Shown: positions 16,936 through 25,983, numbered from the stretch's first letter. The stretch: 64,000 bases of DNA from Pyxidicoccus parkwaysis (GCF_017301735.1 NZ_CP071090.1:12259001-12323000); one strand, 5' to 3'. Numbers and translations are program-made. The notes: generated by a model from the sequence alone, not told the origin.

Positions 16936-18246
16936 ATGAAGACCACCGACCTGAAGCGCGCCGCACCCTGGACGATGCCCGCGGCGCTCGCCGTGGCCAC
17001 GCTCGCCCTGGCCCTGACCGCCACCGGCTGCCGCCCCGAGTGCGTGGACGCCTACGACTGCCGCGCCGACAACGGCCAGCCCCCCGCGGGCGAGCAGTGG
17101 GTGTGCCGCAGCGAGAAGTGCTCCACCGTCCCCGTGGATGACGCGCAGCCCGGCACGGACGCGGGCACCGATGCCGGCACGGACGCGGGTACCGACGCGG
17201 GCACGGATGCGGGCACCGACGCCGGCACGGACCCGTGCACCACGGCGACGTACGACGCGAAGCTGGGCACGCTGCAAATCCAGGCGGGCTTCAAGGTGGC
17301 CGAGGCCCCCGCGCTGCCGGACGACGTGGGCGCGGTGGCGGCCTCGCCCGGCCCCACGTACACGCTCTACGCGGTGCGCGGCGCCACCGGCAAGGACACC
17401 GCGCTGTACTCGCTGGGCACGTGGCCGGACCTCCAGCCGTCCACCACGAAGCTCTACGACGTGGTCTCCGAGGCGGACCGCACGGGCACTCCAAAGGTGT
17501 ACTCCAGCGGCTTCCTCGTCAATGACGGCAAGCGGCTCTTCTCCGGCTACACCACCGGCGCGGCCGGCGCTCCCGGCTCCATCGTCGCCTATGACATCGG
17601 CGCGCCCGCCGAGTCGCAGTACGTCTCCGCGCCGAAGAACTACACCGCCGCGGCCTTCGCCACGGGCAACACCAACGCGCTGCTGGTCAACGGCGGCGGC
17701 GTGGGCTCGGCGTCCGACGGGCTCGGTGTCTACGCGCTGGAGACGTCCTCGAAGTCCTTCACCGCCGCGAAGGTGGCCACGCTGCCCGCCAGCGCCGGCG
17801 CGAGCGGCTACACCGCCGTGGCGAACAACGGCATCGCCGTGCTGGGCTACGCCGCGACGCCGGACTTCGTGAACCAGGCCCACGCCGTGTCGCCGTCGAA
17901 GCTGGCGGACGCCCTCTCCTCGGGCACGCCCGTCGACCTGGGCGCGCAGCCGAAGTTCAACGTGGGCAGCGACTTCAGCGGCATCGCGGCCTTCGGCAAC
18001 GGCGTGGCGCTCAACCGCGGCGCCTTCAACTCGAGCTTCCAGTTCATCTCCACGGACGTGTCGCGCTACTCGCTCCTCATCGGCATCAGCGACGTGGCCA
18101 TCGGCGACCGCGTGCCGGTGCTCGTCTACGCGGACCAGTGCACGTCCGTGGAGATGCTGTCGTCGCTCGGCGAGGACCTGCTCGTGGGGCTGCGTGACAA
18201 GAACGGCCGCCGCCTCGTGCGCATCCAGCACCAGCAGGCGCCGTGA
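16936..18246 (+). CDS. B12-riboswitch-controlled lipoprotein, propeller-like
   Basis: A 436-residue lipoprotein: basic N-terminus, hydrophobic segment and lipobox Cys32 (ALTATGC). A short Cys-rich region (residues 32-60) is followed by six to seven GTDA repeats (about 72-98), a spacer typical of surface lipoproteins. The remaining about 330 residues have repeated aromatic/Gly-rich beta segments such as GPTYTLYAVRG and ALLVNGGGVG, compatible with a beta-propeller. No enzyme motif is seen. Its control by a cobalamin riboswitch suggests a role in corrinoid capture at the cell surface (inference). It overlaps the next gene by four bases, so translation is coupled. Confidence 0.75.
   Translation: MKTTDLKRAAPWTMPAALAVATLALALTATGCRPECVDAYDCRADNGQPPAGEQWVCRSEKCSTVPVDDAQPGTDAGTDAGTDAGTDAGTDAGTDAGTDPCTTATYDAKLGTLQIQAGFKVAEAPALPDDVGAVAASPGPTYTLYAVRGATGKDTALYSLGTWPDLQPSTTKLYDVVSEADRTGTPKVYSSGFLVNDGKRLFSGYTTGAAGAPGSIVAYDIGAPAESQYVSAPKNYTAAAFATGNTNALLVNGGGVGSASDGLGVYALETSSKSFTAAKVATLPASAGASGYTAVANNGIAVLGYAATPDFVNQAHAVSPSKLADALSSGTPVDLGAQPKFNVGSDFSGIAAFGNGVALNRGAFNSSFQFISTDVSRYSLLIGISDVAIGDRVPVLVYADQCTSVEMLSSLGEDLLVGLRDKNGRRLVRIQHQQAP
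17152..17233 (+). repeat. 12-base tandem repeat encoding GTDA units
   Basis: About seven consecutive 12-base units of the type GGCACGGACGCG encode the Gly-Thr-Asp-Ala linker of the lipoprotein. Codon variants between units show it is coding sequence, not a CRISPR or satellite. Copy number may vary between strains. Confidence 0.85.
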
Positions 18247-18977
18247 GCTCGCGACGCGCCATGACGTGGGGCGCGGCGCTCGCCGCGCTCCTGTCCCTCG
18301 CCGCCTGTGGTGACGGGGACGGCCCCGCCACGCCCGCTGTGGACGCGGGGACACAGGACAGCGGCACCGACGCGGGCTCCGACGCCGGAGTCCGCCCGCC
18401 GGACGTGTACGCCGACGCGGTCGTCGAGTACGTGCCCGGCGACGGTGCCGGCTTCGGCCAGGACCGCTTCCCGGACGTGGTGCTCGGGCCTCCCGCCGGC
18501 GCGGGGCCGGACAACGGCTCGCTCGACGTGCTCTCGCTGGGGCGCGGGGGGCGCATCGTCCTGCGCTTCACGGACGTGGCCATCATCGACGGGCCCGGCG
18601 TGGACCTGCTCGTCTTCGAGAACGCCTTCGCCCTCCCTGGCGGAGGGACGTACGCGGAGACGGGCCTGGTGGAGGTGAGCGACGACGGCGTCGCGTGGAA
18701 GGCCTTCGCCTGTGCCTTCAACGACGCGGACGCGGGCTACCCGGGCTGTGCCGGCGTGCACCCCGTCCAGGCCAACCCCGCCAACGGTGTCAGCGCCACG
18801 GACCCCGCCGTGGCGGGCGGTGACGGCTTCGACCTGGCCACCGTCGGCCTGGCCCGTGCGCGCTTCGTGCGCATCACCGACACGGGTGCCAACGGTTATG
18901 GCGGCACGTCCGGCGGTTTCGACCTGGACGCGGTCGCCGTGGTGAACGGCGCTCCCATCCAGGGGACCGCGCCGTGA
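18243..18977 (+). CDS. Surface lipoprotein of a B12-regulated operon
   Basis: A 244-residue lipoprotein starting with GTG inside the stop of the preceding gene. Lipobox Cys22 (SLAAC) is followed by an Asp/Thr/Ala spacer and a domain of about 190 residues. Segments LGRGGRIVLRFTDVAI, GVDLLVFENAF, ETGLVEVSDDGVAW and ARFVRITDTG suggest a beta-sandwich. Proteins of this general pattern, annotated only as cell-surface proteins, accompany B12 receptors in Bacteroidetes loci, from recollection. Substrate binding is inferred, not shown. It overlaps the Rieske gene by four bases. Confidence 0.72.
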   Translation: MSSRRAMTWGAALAALLSLAACGDGDGPATPAVDAGTQDSGTDAGSDAGVRPPDVYADAVVEYVPGDGAGFGQDRFPDVVLGPPAGAGPDNGSLDVLSLGRGGRIVLRFTDVAIIDGPGVDLLVFENAFALPGGGTYAETGLVEVSDDGVAWKAFACAFNDADAGYPGCAGVHPVQANPANGVSATDPAVAGGDGFDLATVGLARARFVRITDTGANGYGGTSGGFDLDAVAVVNGAPIQGTAP

Positions 18978-19567
18978 GCTCCGGTCCACCTCCCTCGAAG
19001 ACGGTGGAGGTGGACCGCGATGCTCCACACCCCGCCGACGTTCGCACCTGGAGCTCCGTTCCGGCCCGCGTGGGAACGGCGGAGGAGGTGGACCGCCGCA
19101 CCGCGCTGCGCACGCTGCTGCGCTGCACCTGCGCCCTGGCCGCCGCCGGGGTCGGGTGCGGCGGAGAGTGGCGCGAGGCGGTGGTGCTCGACGCGCCGGA
19201 CGCCGGGGCCTGCGCGGAGGGCCTCACGCCGGGAACGCCCGAGCAGGGCTGGGTGGAGGTGAAGCTCGACGCGCACCCCGCGCTCCGCGAGCCCGGCGGC
19301 TCCGCCGAGGTGCGCGTGCCACAGGCGCTGCTGGACGTGGTGGTGGTGCACACCGCGGACGGCTGCTACGCGGCGCTCTGGCGCATCTGCACCCATGGAG
19401 ACTGCGCCGTGGGGTGGAAGCCCTCCGAGGGGCTGCTGGAGTGCCCCTGCCACGGCTCGCGCTTCGGCTCCGACGGCCGCGTGCTCCAGGGCCCCGCCAC
19501 CCGTCCCCTCGCCGCCTTCCCGGCCGTGAGGGTGGGGGACTCCGTCTTCATCCACCGGCCTCGCTGA
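18974..19567 (+). CDS. Rieske [2Fe-2S] protein, Tat-type lipoprotein
   Basis: A 197-residue protein with a complete Rieske site: Cys139 and His141 in CTHGDC, Cys157 and His160 in CPCHGS. Cys144 and Cys159 are positioned for the disulfide seen in high-potential bc1-type Rieske domains. The N-terminus has a twin-arginine-like DRRTALRTLLR (residues 40-50), a hydrophobic stretch and a lipobox Cys62 (AGVGC). Export folded by Tat and lipid anchoring are therefore likely. Electron partner unknown; no cytochrome b or oxygenase gene is nearby. It is the last gene of the coupled three-gene operon under riboswitch 2. The GTG start overlaps the upstream stop by four bases. Confidence 0.88.
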   Translation: MSSGPPPSKTVEVDRDAPHPADVRTWSSVPARVGTAEEVDRRTALRTLLRCTCALAAAGVGCGGEWREAVVLDAPDAGACAEGLTPGTPEQGWVEVKLDAHPALREPGGSAEVRVPQALLDVVVVHTADGCYAALWRICTHGDCAVGWKPSEGLLECPCHGSRFGSDGRVLQGPATRPLAAFPAVRVGDSVFIHRPR

Positions 19568-19713
19568 GCCGGAGGCCCTCCAGCCCGTCCCGCACTGTCA
19601 GTCATGACGCGGTGCTGCCTCCCTCGCGGGGAGTCCGGGTGTACCCCCTTGAAAGCCCGGTGTTCACCTCCTTCTCTCAAGAGTCGGGAGAGTCGTGTAA
19701 TGTCGGGCATTCG

Positions 19714-21399
19714 ATGTGGCAGATCATCATCAACGGGCCCGGTTACTTCGACACGTCCTACGATCTGCCCGAGGGCGTGACGAGCCTTGGCCGCGCGGAC
19801 GAGAACGACATCGTCCTCGGCGGGGACCTCGTCTCGCGCCGTCACGCCCGGCTGTACGTCGAGGGTGACGCCCTGCGCATCGAAGACCTGGGCAGCCGCA
19901 ACGGCAGCCGCGTCAATGGCGCGCCGCTCCAGGGCTCGAAGAACCTGTCGCCCGGCGACACGGTGGCGCTGGGGGAGAACACGCTCTCCGTCCGCCAGCC
20001 CAACACGGTGGAGAACGCCGCCACGGAGATGGTGGACCTGGGCGCGGGCGGGGTGGTGCGCTTCGGCCACGGGCAGGACGTGGGCGCGTCCGTCGTCCTC
20101 GCGCGCAACGTGAAGGACGCGGAGGTGCTGCGCCTCCTCGACAACGTGGGGCCCGTCTCCTTCGACGACACCTTCTCCGCGTCCGCGCCGGTGCCCACCG
20201 CCACCCCGCGCGTGGGCCAGGAGACGCTGGTGCTGCTGTTCCGCACCGCCGAGGCGCTGGCCACCGCGACGACGCTCTCCAGCTTCCTCGACACCACCAT
20301 GGACCGGCTGCTGGAGCGCACCGGCGCCACCACCGCCGTGGTGCTGCTCAAGCACTCCTCGGGCGCGCAGGTGCCCGCGGCCGTGCGCCACCGGGGCAAG
20401 CTGGCCAAGGGCGAGGTGCCCGTGTCGGACGCCATCGTCGAGGAGGCCCTGCGCCAGGGCCGCGCGCTCGCGGTGGACGACGTGCGCGATGACCGCCGCT
20501 TCGCCGGCCGCGAGAGCGTCATGCTCTACGGCGTGGACCGGGTGCTGTGCATCCCCATCGGCTCCGAGCCGCCCTACGCGGGCGTGCTCTACGTCAACAC
20601 CGCCGCCAAGGGCGACACCAGCGTGGAGGTGATGCTGGACGCGTGCACCGCCGTCGCGCACCTGGTGGCCACGGGCGTGCAGAAGTTCGGCCCGCGCGAC
20701 GGCTCGCCCGCGTCGGAGCGGCTGCGGCGCACGCTGGAGCGCTTCCACCCGCCGGACGTCGCCGAGCGCCGCGCCGCCGAGGCCGCGCGCCAGGGCGGCA
20801 AGCTGCCGGGCCTGGAGGAGCGCAACGTCACCGTGCTGCACGTGGAGCTGGTGGGCTTCGGCGCGCTGGCCGCGAAGCTCGGCGGGCAGCGGGCCACGCA
20901 GATGCTGGGCGACTTCCACTCGCGCGCCAGCGGCATCGTCTTCAGCTTCGAGGCCACCGTGGAGGGCTTCCTGGGCGACTCCATGCGCGCCCTCTTCGGC
21001 GTGCCCTTCGCCAAGGGAGAAGACTCGGTGCGGGCCGTGCGCGCCGCCCTCGCGCTGCGCGCGGACTGGGAGCGCGCCATGTTCCGCCGCCCGGAGGGGG
21101 AGCGCTGCGAGCTGCGCATGGCCCTCCACACCACCCGCGCGCTGGTGGGGATGATCGGCAACGAGGTGCGCTCGGACTACACCGCCGTGGGTGAGGGGAT
21201 GGGGGTGGCTGGCTGGCTGGCTGCTACCGGCAACCCCGGGCAGGTGCTGATTACGGGCAAGGTCCTGGCCTCCGTGGGGGCCCGCTTCGACGTGCAACCC
21301 CTTGGAGAGAGGCTGATTCGGCCTCCCAAGGACCGGATGGCCGCGTTCGAGGTGATTGAGGAGGATGTAGGCCAGCTCACCAACCCGGGCCTGCGCTGA
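19714..21399 (+). CDS. FHA-GAF-class III nucleotide cyclase-like signalling protein
   Basis: A 561-residue cytoplasmic protein. The N-terminal FHA domain (about 20-85) has TSLGRADENDIVL, VSRRHARL and DLGSRNGSRVNG. A GAF-type sensor region (about 165-335) follows, then a class III adenylate/guanylate-cyclase-like domain (about 370-550) with NVTVLHVELVGF and GFLGDSMRALFG. The first metal-binding Asp of canonical cyclases is Glu here (HVEL instead of the usual D), while the second Asp is kept, so activity is uncertain. The ATG at 19714 has a weak ribosome site. It lies between the Rieske operon and a Ser/Thr kinase gene, and its FHA domain may read phosphothreonines made by that kinase. Confidence 0.85.
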   Translation: MWQIIINGPGYFDTSYDLPEGVTSLGRADENDIVLGGDLVSRRHARLYVEGDALRIEDLGSRNGSRVNGAPLQGSKNLSPGDTVALGENTLSVRQPNTVENAATEMVDLGAGGVVRFGHGQDVGASVVLARNVKDAEVLRLLDNVGPVSFDDTFSASAPVPTATPRVGQETLVLLFRTAEALATATTLSSFLDTTMDRLLERTGATTAVVLLKHSSGAQVPAAVRHRGKLAKGEVPVSDAIVEEALRQGRALAVDDVRDDRRFAGRESVMLYGVDRVLCIPIGSEPPYAGVLYVNTAAKGDTSVEVMLDACTAVAHLVATGVQKFGPRDGSPASERLRRTLERFHPPDVAERRAAEAARQGGKLPGLEERNVTVLHVELVGFGALAAKLGGQRATQMLGDFHSRASGIVFSFEATVEGFLGDSMRALFGVPFAKGEDSVRAVRAALALRADWERAMFRRPEGERCELRMALHTTRALVGMIGNEVRSDYTAVGEGMGVAGWLAATGNPGQVLITGKVLASVGARFDVQPLGERLIRPPKDRMAAFEVIEEDVGQLTNPGLR

Positions 21400-21461
21400 T
21401 GGCGCTGAAAACCCACCGCGGCCGGTTGACGGGTTGAAGGAACGGGCCAGGACGGGTTTCA

Positions 21462-24400
21462 ATGCTGTCCCCGCCAAGTGGTGCCTCCCCACACCGCATG
21501 AACGCCTCCTCACAACCCGCCCGGCTGAGACCCTTCAGGCCCCAGCCCTTTGGCCGGTACACGCTCCTGTCGCACCTGGCGACGGGCGGCATGGGGGAAA
21601 TCTATCTCGCGAGGTTGGAGGGCGCGCAGGGCTTCGAGAAGCTGTGCGTCATCAAGAAAATCCTCCCCCAGCTCGCGGAGGACCAGGAGTTCGTCGAGCG
21701 CTTCGTGGGCGAGGCGCGCACGCTGGTGCGGCTCAGCCACGGCTCCGTCGCCCAGGTGCTGGACATGGGGCTGCACGAGGGCGAGGCCTACATGGCCCTC
21801 GAGCACGTGGACGGGAAGGATTTGCGCAAGGTCGCGGCACGCGTTCGTGACAGACAGGTGCCGCTGCCGCTCACGTTCATCCTCTACGTCATGGGCCGGG
21901 TGCTGGACGCGCTCGCCTACGCGCACCGCAAGAAGGACGACGACGGGGAGGACCTGAAGCTCGTCCACCGGGACATCTCGCCGCAGAACATCCTCATCTC
22001 CTACGAGGGGGAGGTGAAGGTCATCGACTTTGGCCTGGCGAAGAGCCGGCTGTCGGCGGCGAAGACGAACCCGAGCATCATCCTGGGCAAGTTCCTCTAC
22101 ATGTCGCCGGAGCAGGCGCGGCACCAGCCGGTGGACCGCCGCAGCGACTTGTACGCGGTGGGCCTGTGCCTCTACGAGCTCATCTGCGGGAAGAACCCCT
22201 TCGACGGCGTGCACCCCGGCGAGCTGATGACGGAGGTGGCGCAGCCGAAGATTCCGCCGCTGGACGAGGTGGAGCCGCTGACGCCGCGCCCGGTGACGGC
22301 GCTGGTGGCCAAGGCGCTGGCGGTGGAGCCGTCGCAGCGCTTCCAGACGGCGGAGGAGTTCCGCGGGCGCCTGCAGTCGTGCCTGATGGAAATCGACGCG
22401 AGCGCGGGCCCGGAGAGCGTCAGCCGCTTCATGCGCGAATTGTTCGCCGCGGACTTCCAGTCCGAGCGCCGGCTGCTGGCGAGCCTCAAGGAGGTGCCGC
22501 GCGTGCCTCCCGGCGAGGCGTGGCCGGAGGAGGCGGGGCCGGCGGGGCCTCGCCCGACGATGCAGATGCAGCCGCTGCTGCCGCCGAAGACCATCCGCCT
22601 GGATGGGCCGGTGCAGCCGCTGTCCTTCCAGCCCACGCCGCGCAGCCGCGACGGCAGCGGACCGGTGACGGATGGCGAGACGCGTCCCGGCGTCATGCTG
22701 GACGAGTCCACCCGGCCGGCCTTCCCGATTGAAGCGCTGGAGGAGGAGGCCCGCGCCCGCGCGGAGCGCCGCCAGTCGGCGGAGTCGGACGAGCCGGCGT
22801 CCTCGGTGGAGGTGCGGCCGGAGGCCTTCGTCCGCGCCGAGCCCGCCGCCGCGCGCCCGCCCTCGCTGACGCGCGAGGTGCCCATGGCAGTGCTGCCGCC
22901 CGAGGCGCTGCCTCCCGCGCCGCCGCCCCGGCCCACGCCGTTCGACCTGCGTCCCACGGAGCTGGCGCTGCCCAGCGTGGGCCCGAAGAGCGCGGCCCCG
23001 GAGATGCCCTGGGACGACGCGGGCGAGGCGTCCGCCGCCGCCAACGCGGAGTCGACGGACCCCAGGGCCGAGCCCCTCGCCACCGCGCACGAGCCGCAGC
23101 CGCCGCGTGGCGGCTACGCGCCGCCGCCTCCTCCGCCTCCGCAGCGCACCCACGTGCCGCCCGTGTCCACCGCGCTGCCGGCGGTGGGGGCGCAGCGTCC
23201 GCAGCCCGCGCCGGGGCAGGTCACGGGCTCCCGCTCGGGGGCGCTGCCGGCCGTCGCGCCCGCGTCTCCTCCCGCCGTGGCTCCGGTGCGTCCGGCGGTA
23301 GCGGCGCCTTCCGAGCCCCGTCCGGCGATGGGCGCCGCGTCGCCTTCCGCCGCGCCGCAGTCCGCCGCCGAGGCCCTGCCGCGCCCGCCGGCCGGGGCCG
23401 CGCCGGGAGCGCGCGCTCCGGCGCCGTCCCCCTCGGGCGCGCCCGCGCGTCCGCAGGTGGGCGCCGCGCCTCCGCTCTCCGCCGAGGCCGGCTCCCGTCC
23501 GTCGATGGCCGCCGCACCCGGGGCGCCTCCTCGCACGGGTGCGGTGGTGATGCCGGCCGTGTCGCTGACGCCCGGGACTCCGCCGCCTCCTCGCACCGCG
23601 TCCCTCACGGCGATGCCCATGGTGGTGCCGCCGCCCGCGGGCGCCACGCCGTCCCGGGGCTCGCCCTCCGTCGCTTCCGCCGCCGACCTGGACGTGGTGC
23701 CCGGAGTCGCCGAGGACGGTGACGCCCCCGACTTCGACGGCGCGGCTCCCTCGGACGAGCCGGAGATGCCCGTCCTCACCCCCGAGGAGATGGGCCACGC
23801 CGAGGATGGACTCCGCCCCGACGACCAGGACACGCGCCCGCGCATCGTCCGTCCGTCGCGCACCGAGCGGAGCGATGACACGCAGCCCCGCGTCGCGCGC
23901 GACGCCGACACGGACCCGCGCGTCCAGCAGCGCCACGACGACACGCAGCCCCGCGTGGTGCTGGACGAGGCGCTGCTGCGCGACGTGGAGGGCGCGGACT
24001 CCGGAGCGGAGGAGAAGTCCGGCCCCAACCGTCCCCGGGGCGCACCGCGCCGCGCGCGCGCCTCCTCGGTGTCCATTCCCGCGCAGGGCGCCGTCCGCCG
24101 CACCGGCTCGGTGGCTCCCGTCCGCCCCGCGCCCGCACCCGCGCGCGTGGACGATGACGAGGACGACGATGTCCGCGTGTCCCTCACGCCACACGAGGAG
24201 ACGCGCCGCACGCCCATTCCCGTCCGTCCGGGCTCCGAGCCCACCGCGCGCAACCCCGGCGAGGACACGCGCCGCACGGCGGTGCCCGAGCGTCCCGCGC
24301 GCAAGAACCAGCGCCTGGTGGCCGTGGGACTGGTGGCAGCCCTGCTGGCCGTCGCCATCGTGATGCTCGCGCTCAGCCCGGCGTTCCGCGTCTCCATGGG

Positions 24401-25190
24401 GCTGGACCCGGCTCGCGAGGACGGGCCTCCGCCGCCGAAGCGCATGGCGCCGCCGGTGCGCAAAACGGACGCCACCCGGCCCGCGAGCGCCGAGACGCCC
24501 GAGGCCGGTGCCGCCGCCGCCACCCAGGCCCCGGCCGCGGGCCAGGTGGTGCTGGCCGCGGGCCCCGGCGAGCCCGCTCGCGTCGAGCCCGCCGTGGCCG
24601 TCGAGAACGCGAAGGACGTCGCGCCCACCGAGGCGCCCGCTCCGGCGAAGGACCCCGAGACGGCGAAGGACTCCGCGCCCGTCGCGCAGGCTCCCGCCGC
24701 GCAGCCGGACACCGCTCCGGCCGCGCCCACCGGTGCTGCGGCGGTCGCGCCCACTGGCGCTGCGCCGGCCGCGCCCGCCGGCACCGCGCCGGGCACGGCC
24801 GTGGCCGCACCCGCCGGCACCGCGCCGGGCACGGCCGTGGCCGCGGCGGACGAGGAAGCCGAGGACCCGGACCTGCTCGCGCCGCTGCCGTCATCCGCCG
24901 CGCAGGTGAAGCGCACCCCGACGGCGCCTCCGAAGAAGCCGCGCCCCGTCATCATCCGCGGCAGGGGGCCCGGGCCCACCCAGCTGCAGCGCGAGTGGCG
25001 CGACACCAACGCGCTCTTCGAGCGGCTGAAGAAACAGTATTCGTGCACGCCGCTCGGGCTGTGGTGCACGCGGCACACGAGCATCCTCAACGAGGTGGAG
25101 GCGGCCGGCGACGTCAACGACACGGACACGCTGCGCAAGGTGCGGGACATGCGGCGTGACCTGCTGAAGCGGCAGAAGGACCTGGAATAG
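21462..25190 (+). CDS. Membrane Ser/Thr protein kinase with long Pro/Ala-rich linker
   Basis: A 1242-residue kinase. The N-terminal catalytic domain (about 32-310) has the glycine loop TGGMGEIY, Lys65 in VIKK, HRDISPQN near 169, DFGLAK near 188 and the MSPEQ segment, so it should be active. Residues about 340-945 form a disordered Pro/Ala-rich region. Near its end are recurring acidic-Thr motifs (DTRPR, DDTQPR, EETRR, EDTRR) that could be phosphorylation or FHA docking sites. A single membrane helix (about 949-971) is followed by a Pro/Ala linker and a small charged C-terminal domain with two Cys. The ATG at 21462 follows GGACGGG; the ATG at 21498 is an alternative. Confidence 0.9.
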   Translation: MLSPPSGASPHRMNASSQPARLRPFRPQPFGRYTLLSHLATGGMGEIYLARLEGAQGFEKLCVIKKILPQLAEDQEFVERFVGEARTLVRLSHGSVAQVLDMGLHEGEAYMALEHVDGKDLRKVAARVRDRQVPLPLTFILYVMGRVLDALAYAHRKKDDDGEDLKLVHRDISPQNILISYEGEVKVIDFGLAKSRLSAAKTNPSIILGKFLYMSPEQARHQPVDRRSDLYAVGLCLYELICGKNPFDGVHPGELMTEVAQPKIPPLDEVEPLTPRPVTALVAKALAVEPSQRFQTAEEFRGRLQSCLMEIDASAGPESVSRFMRELFAADFQSERRLLASLKEVPRVPPGEAWPEEAGPAGPRPTMQMQPLLPPKTIRLDGPVQPLSFQPTPRSRDGSGPVTDGETRPGVMLDESTRPAFPIEALEEEARARAERRQSAESDEPASSVEVRPEAFVRAEPAAARPPSLTREVPMAVLPPEALPPAPPPRPTPFDLRPTELALPSVGPKSAAPEMPWDDAGEASAAANAESTDPRAEPLATAHEPQPPRGGYAPPPPPPPQRTHVPPVSTALPAVGAQRPQPAPGQVTGSRSGALPAVAPASPPAVAPVRPAVAAPSEPRPAMGAASPSAAPQSAAEALPRPPAGAAPGARAPAPSPSGAPARPQVGAAPPLSAEAGSRPSMAAAPGAPPRTGAVVMPAVSLTPGTPPPPRTASLTAMPMVVPPPAGATPSRGSPSVASAADLDVVPGVAEDGDAPDFDGAAPSDEPEMPVLTPEEMGHAEDGLRPDDQDTRPRIVRPSRTERSDDTQPRVARDADTDPRVQQRHDDTQPRVVLDEALLRDVEGADSGAEEKSGPNRPRGAPRRARASSVSIPAQGAVRRTGSVAPVRPAPAPARVDDDEDDDVRVSLTPHEETRRTPIPVRPGSEPTARNPGEDTRRTAVPERPARKNQRLVAVGLVAALLAVAIVMLALSPAFRVSMGLDPAREDGPPPPKRMAPPVRKTDATRPASAETPEAGAAAATQAPAAGQVVLAAGPGEPARVEPAVAVENAKDVAPTEAPAPAKDPETAKDSAPVAQAPAAQPDTAPAAPTGAAAVAPTGAAPAAPAGTAPGTAVAAPAGTAPGTAVAAADEEAEDPDLLAPLPSSAAQVKRTPTAPPKKPRPVIIRGRGPGPTQLQREWRDTNALFERLKKQYSCTPLGLWCTRHTSILNEVEAAGDVNDTDTLRKVRDMRRDLLKRQKDLE

Positions 25191-25194
25191 CCTC

Positions 25195-25977
25195 GTGACG
25201 CCGCTGCTCGTCACCCGGGACCTGCAGGCGGGTTACGGCCCGCATCCCGTGCTCCACGGCGTGGACTGCGAGGTGCGCTCCGGCGAGCTGTGGGCGGTGC
25301 TCGGGCCCAACGGCACGGGGAAGAGCACGCTGCTGCGCGCGGTGCTCGGCGTGGCGCCCTGGGTGCGCGGCGAGGTGCGGCTGCTCGGAAGGGAGCGCGC
25401 GGAGTGGGAGCCGCGCGCGCTGGCCCGCAAGGTGGCGTGGGTGCCGCAGAGCTTCGAGCCGGCGGAGGGCTTCAGCGGGCTGGAGCTGGTGCTGATGGGC
25501 CGGGGCCCGCACCTGGGCCTGTGGGGCCTGCCCTCCGCGAAGGACGTGGAGCTCGCGCGGAGCGTGCTGCGGGAGCTGGACGTCGCGTACCTCGCGGACC
25601 GGCCCGGCGAGGCGCTCTCCGGCGGTGAGCGCCGCATGCTGCTGCTGGCCCGGGGGCTGGTGCAGGAGCCGGAGCTGCTGCTGCTGGACGAGCCCACCGC
25701 CTTCCTCGACGTGGCCCACCAGGTGGGCACGCTGGCCCGCGTGCGCGCGCGCGTGGACGCGGGGCTGGGCGCGGTGGCGGTGCTGCACGACGTCAACCTC
25801 GCCGCCGCCTTCGCCACGCATGTGCTGCTGCTGCGCGACGGGAAGGTGCTCGCGCAAGGGCCCGTGGACACGGTGCTGGAGCGGGGCGCCCTGGAGTCCC
25901 TCTACGGCCTGCCGATGGAGACGGCGCTCGCCCCCTCGGGTGCGCGCCTCTTCGCGCCCCGGGCACCCTCGCGCTGA
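25195..25977 (+). CDS. btuD: Cobalamin ABC transporter ATPase BtuD
   Basis: A 260-residue ABC ATPase of the BtuD/FecE class: Walker A GPNGTGKST (about 38-46), Q-loop VPQSFEP, signature LSGGE (about 141), Walker B LLLLDEPT and the H-loop LHDVN. Together with BtuC it powers corrinoid import across the inner membrane. The GTG start lies four bases after the kinase stop, so it is probably expressed from the kinase transcript. Separation from btuC by 8.7 kb is unusual. Specificity is assigned from context; an iron-siderophore role would look the same in sequence. Confidence 0.85.
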   Translation: MTPLLVTRDLQAGYGPHPVLHGVDCEVRSGELWAVLGPNGTGKSTLLRAVLGVAPWVRGEVRLLGRERAEWEPRALARKVAWVPQSFEPAEGFSGLELVLMGRGPHLGLWGLPSAKDVELARSVLRELDVAYLADRPGEALSGGERRMLLLARGLVQEPELLLLDEPTAFLDVAHQVGTLARVRARVDAGLGAVAVLHDVNLAAAFATHVLLLRDGKVLAQGPVDTVLERGALESLYGLPMETALAPSGARLFAPRAPSR

Positions 25978-25983
25978 GGCGCG

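Noticed and set aside
17152..17233. Tandem 12-base repeats as a possible CRISPR-like or satellite array
   Set aside because: They are in frame, encode a GTDA linker typical of lipoproteins, and have no spacers.
21510..24194. An 894-codon minus-strand frame over the Ser/Thr kinase
   Set aside because: The kinase motifs on the plus strand are complete; the opposite frame is Arg/Gly/His-rich low complexity.
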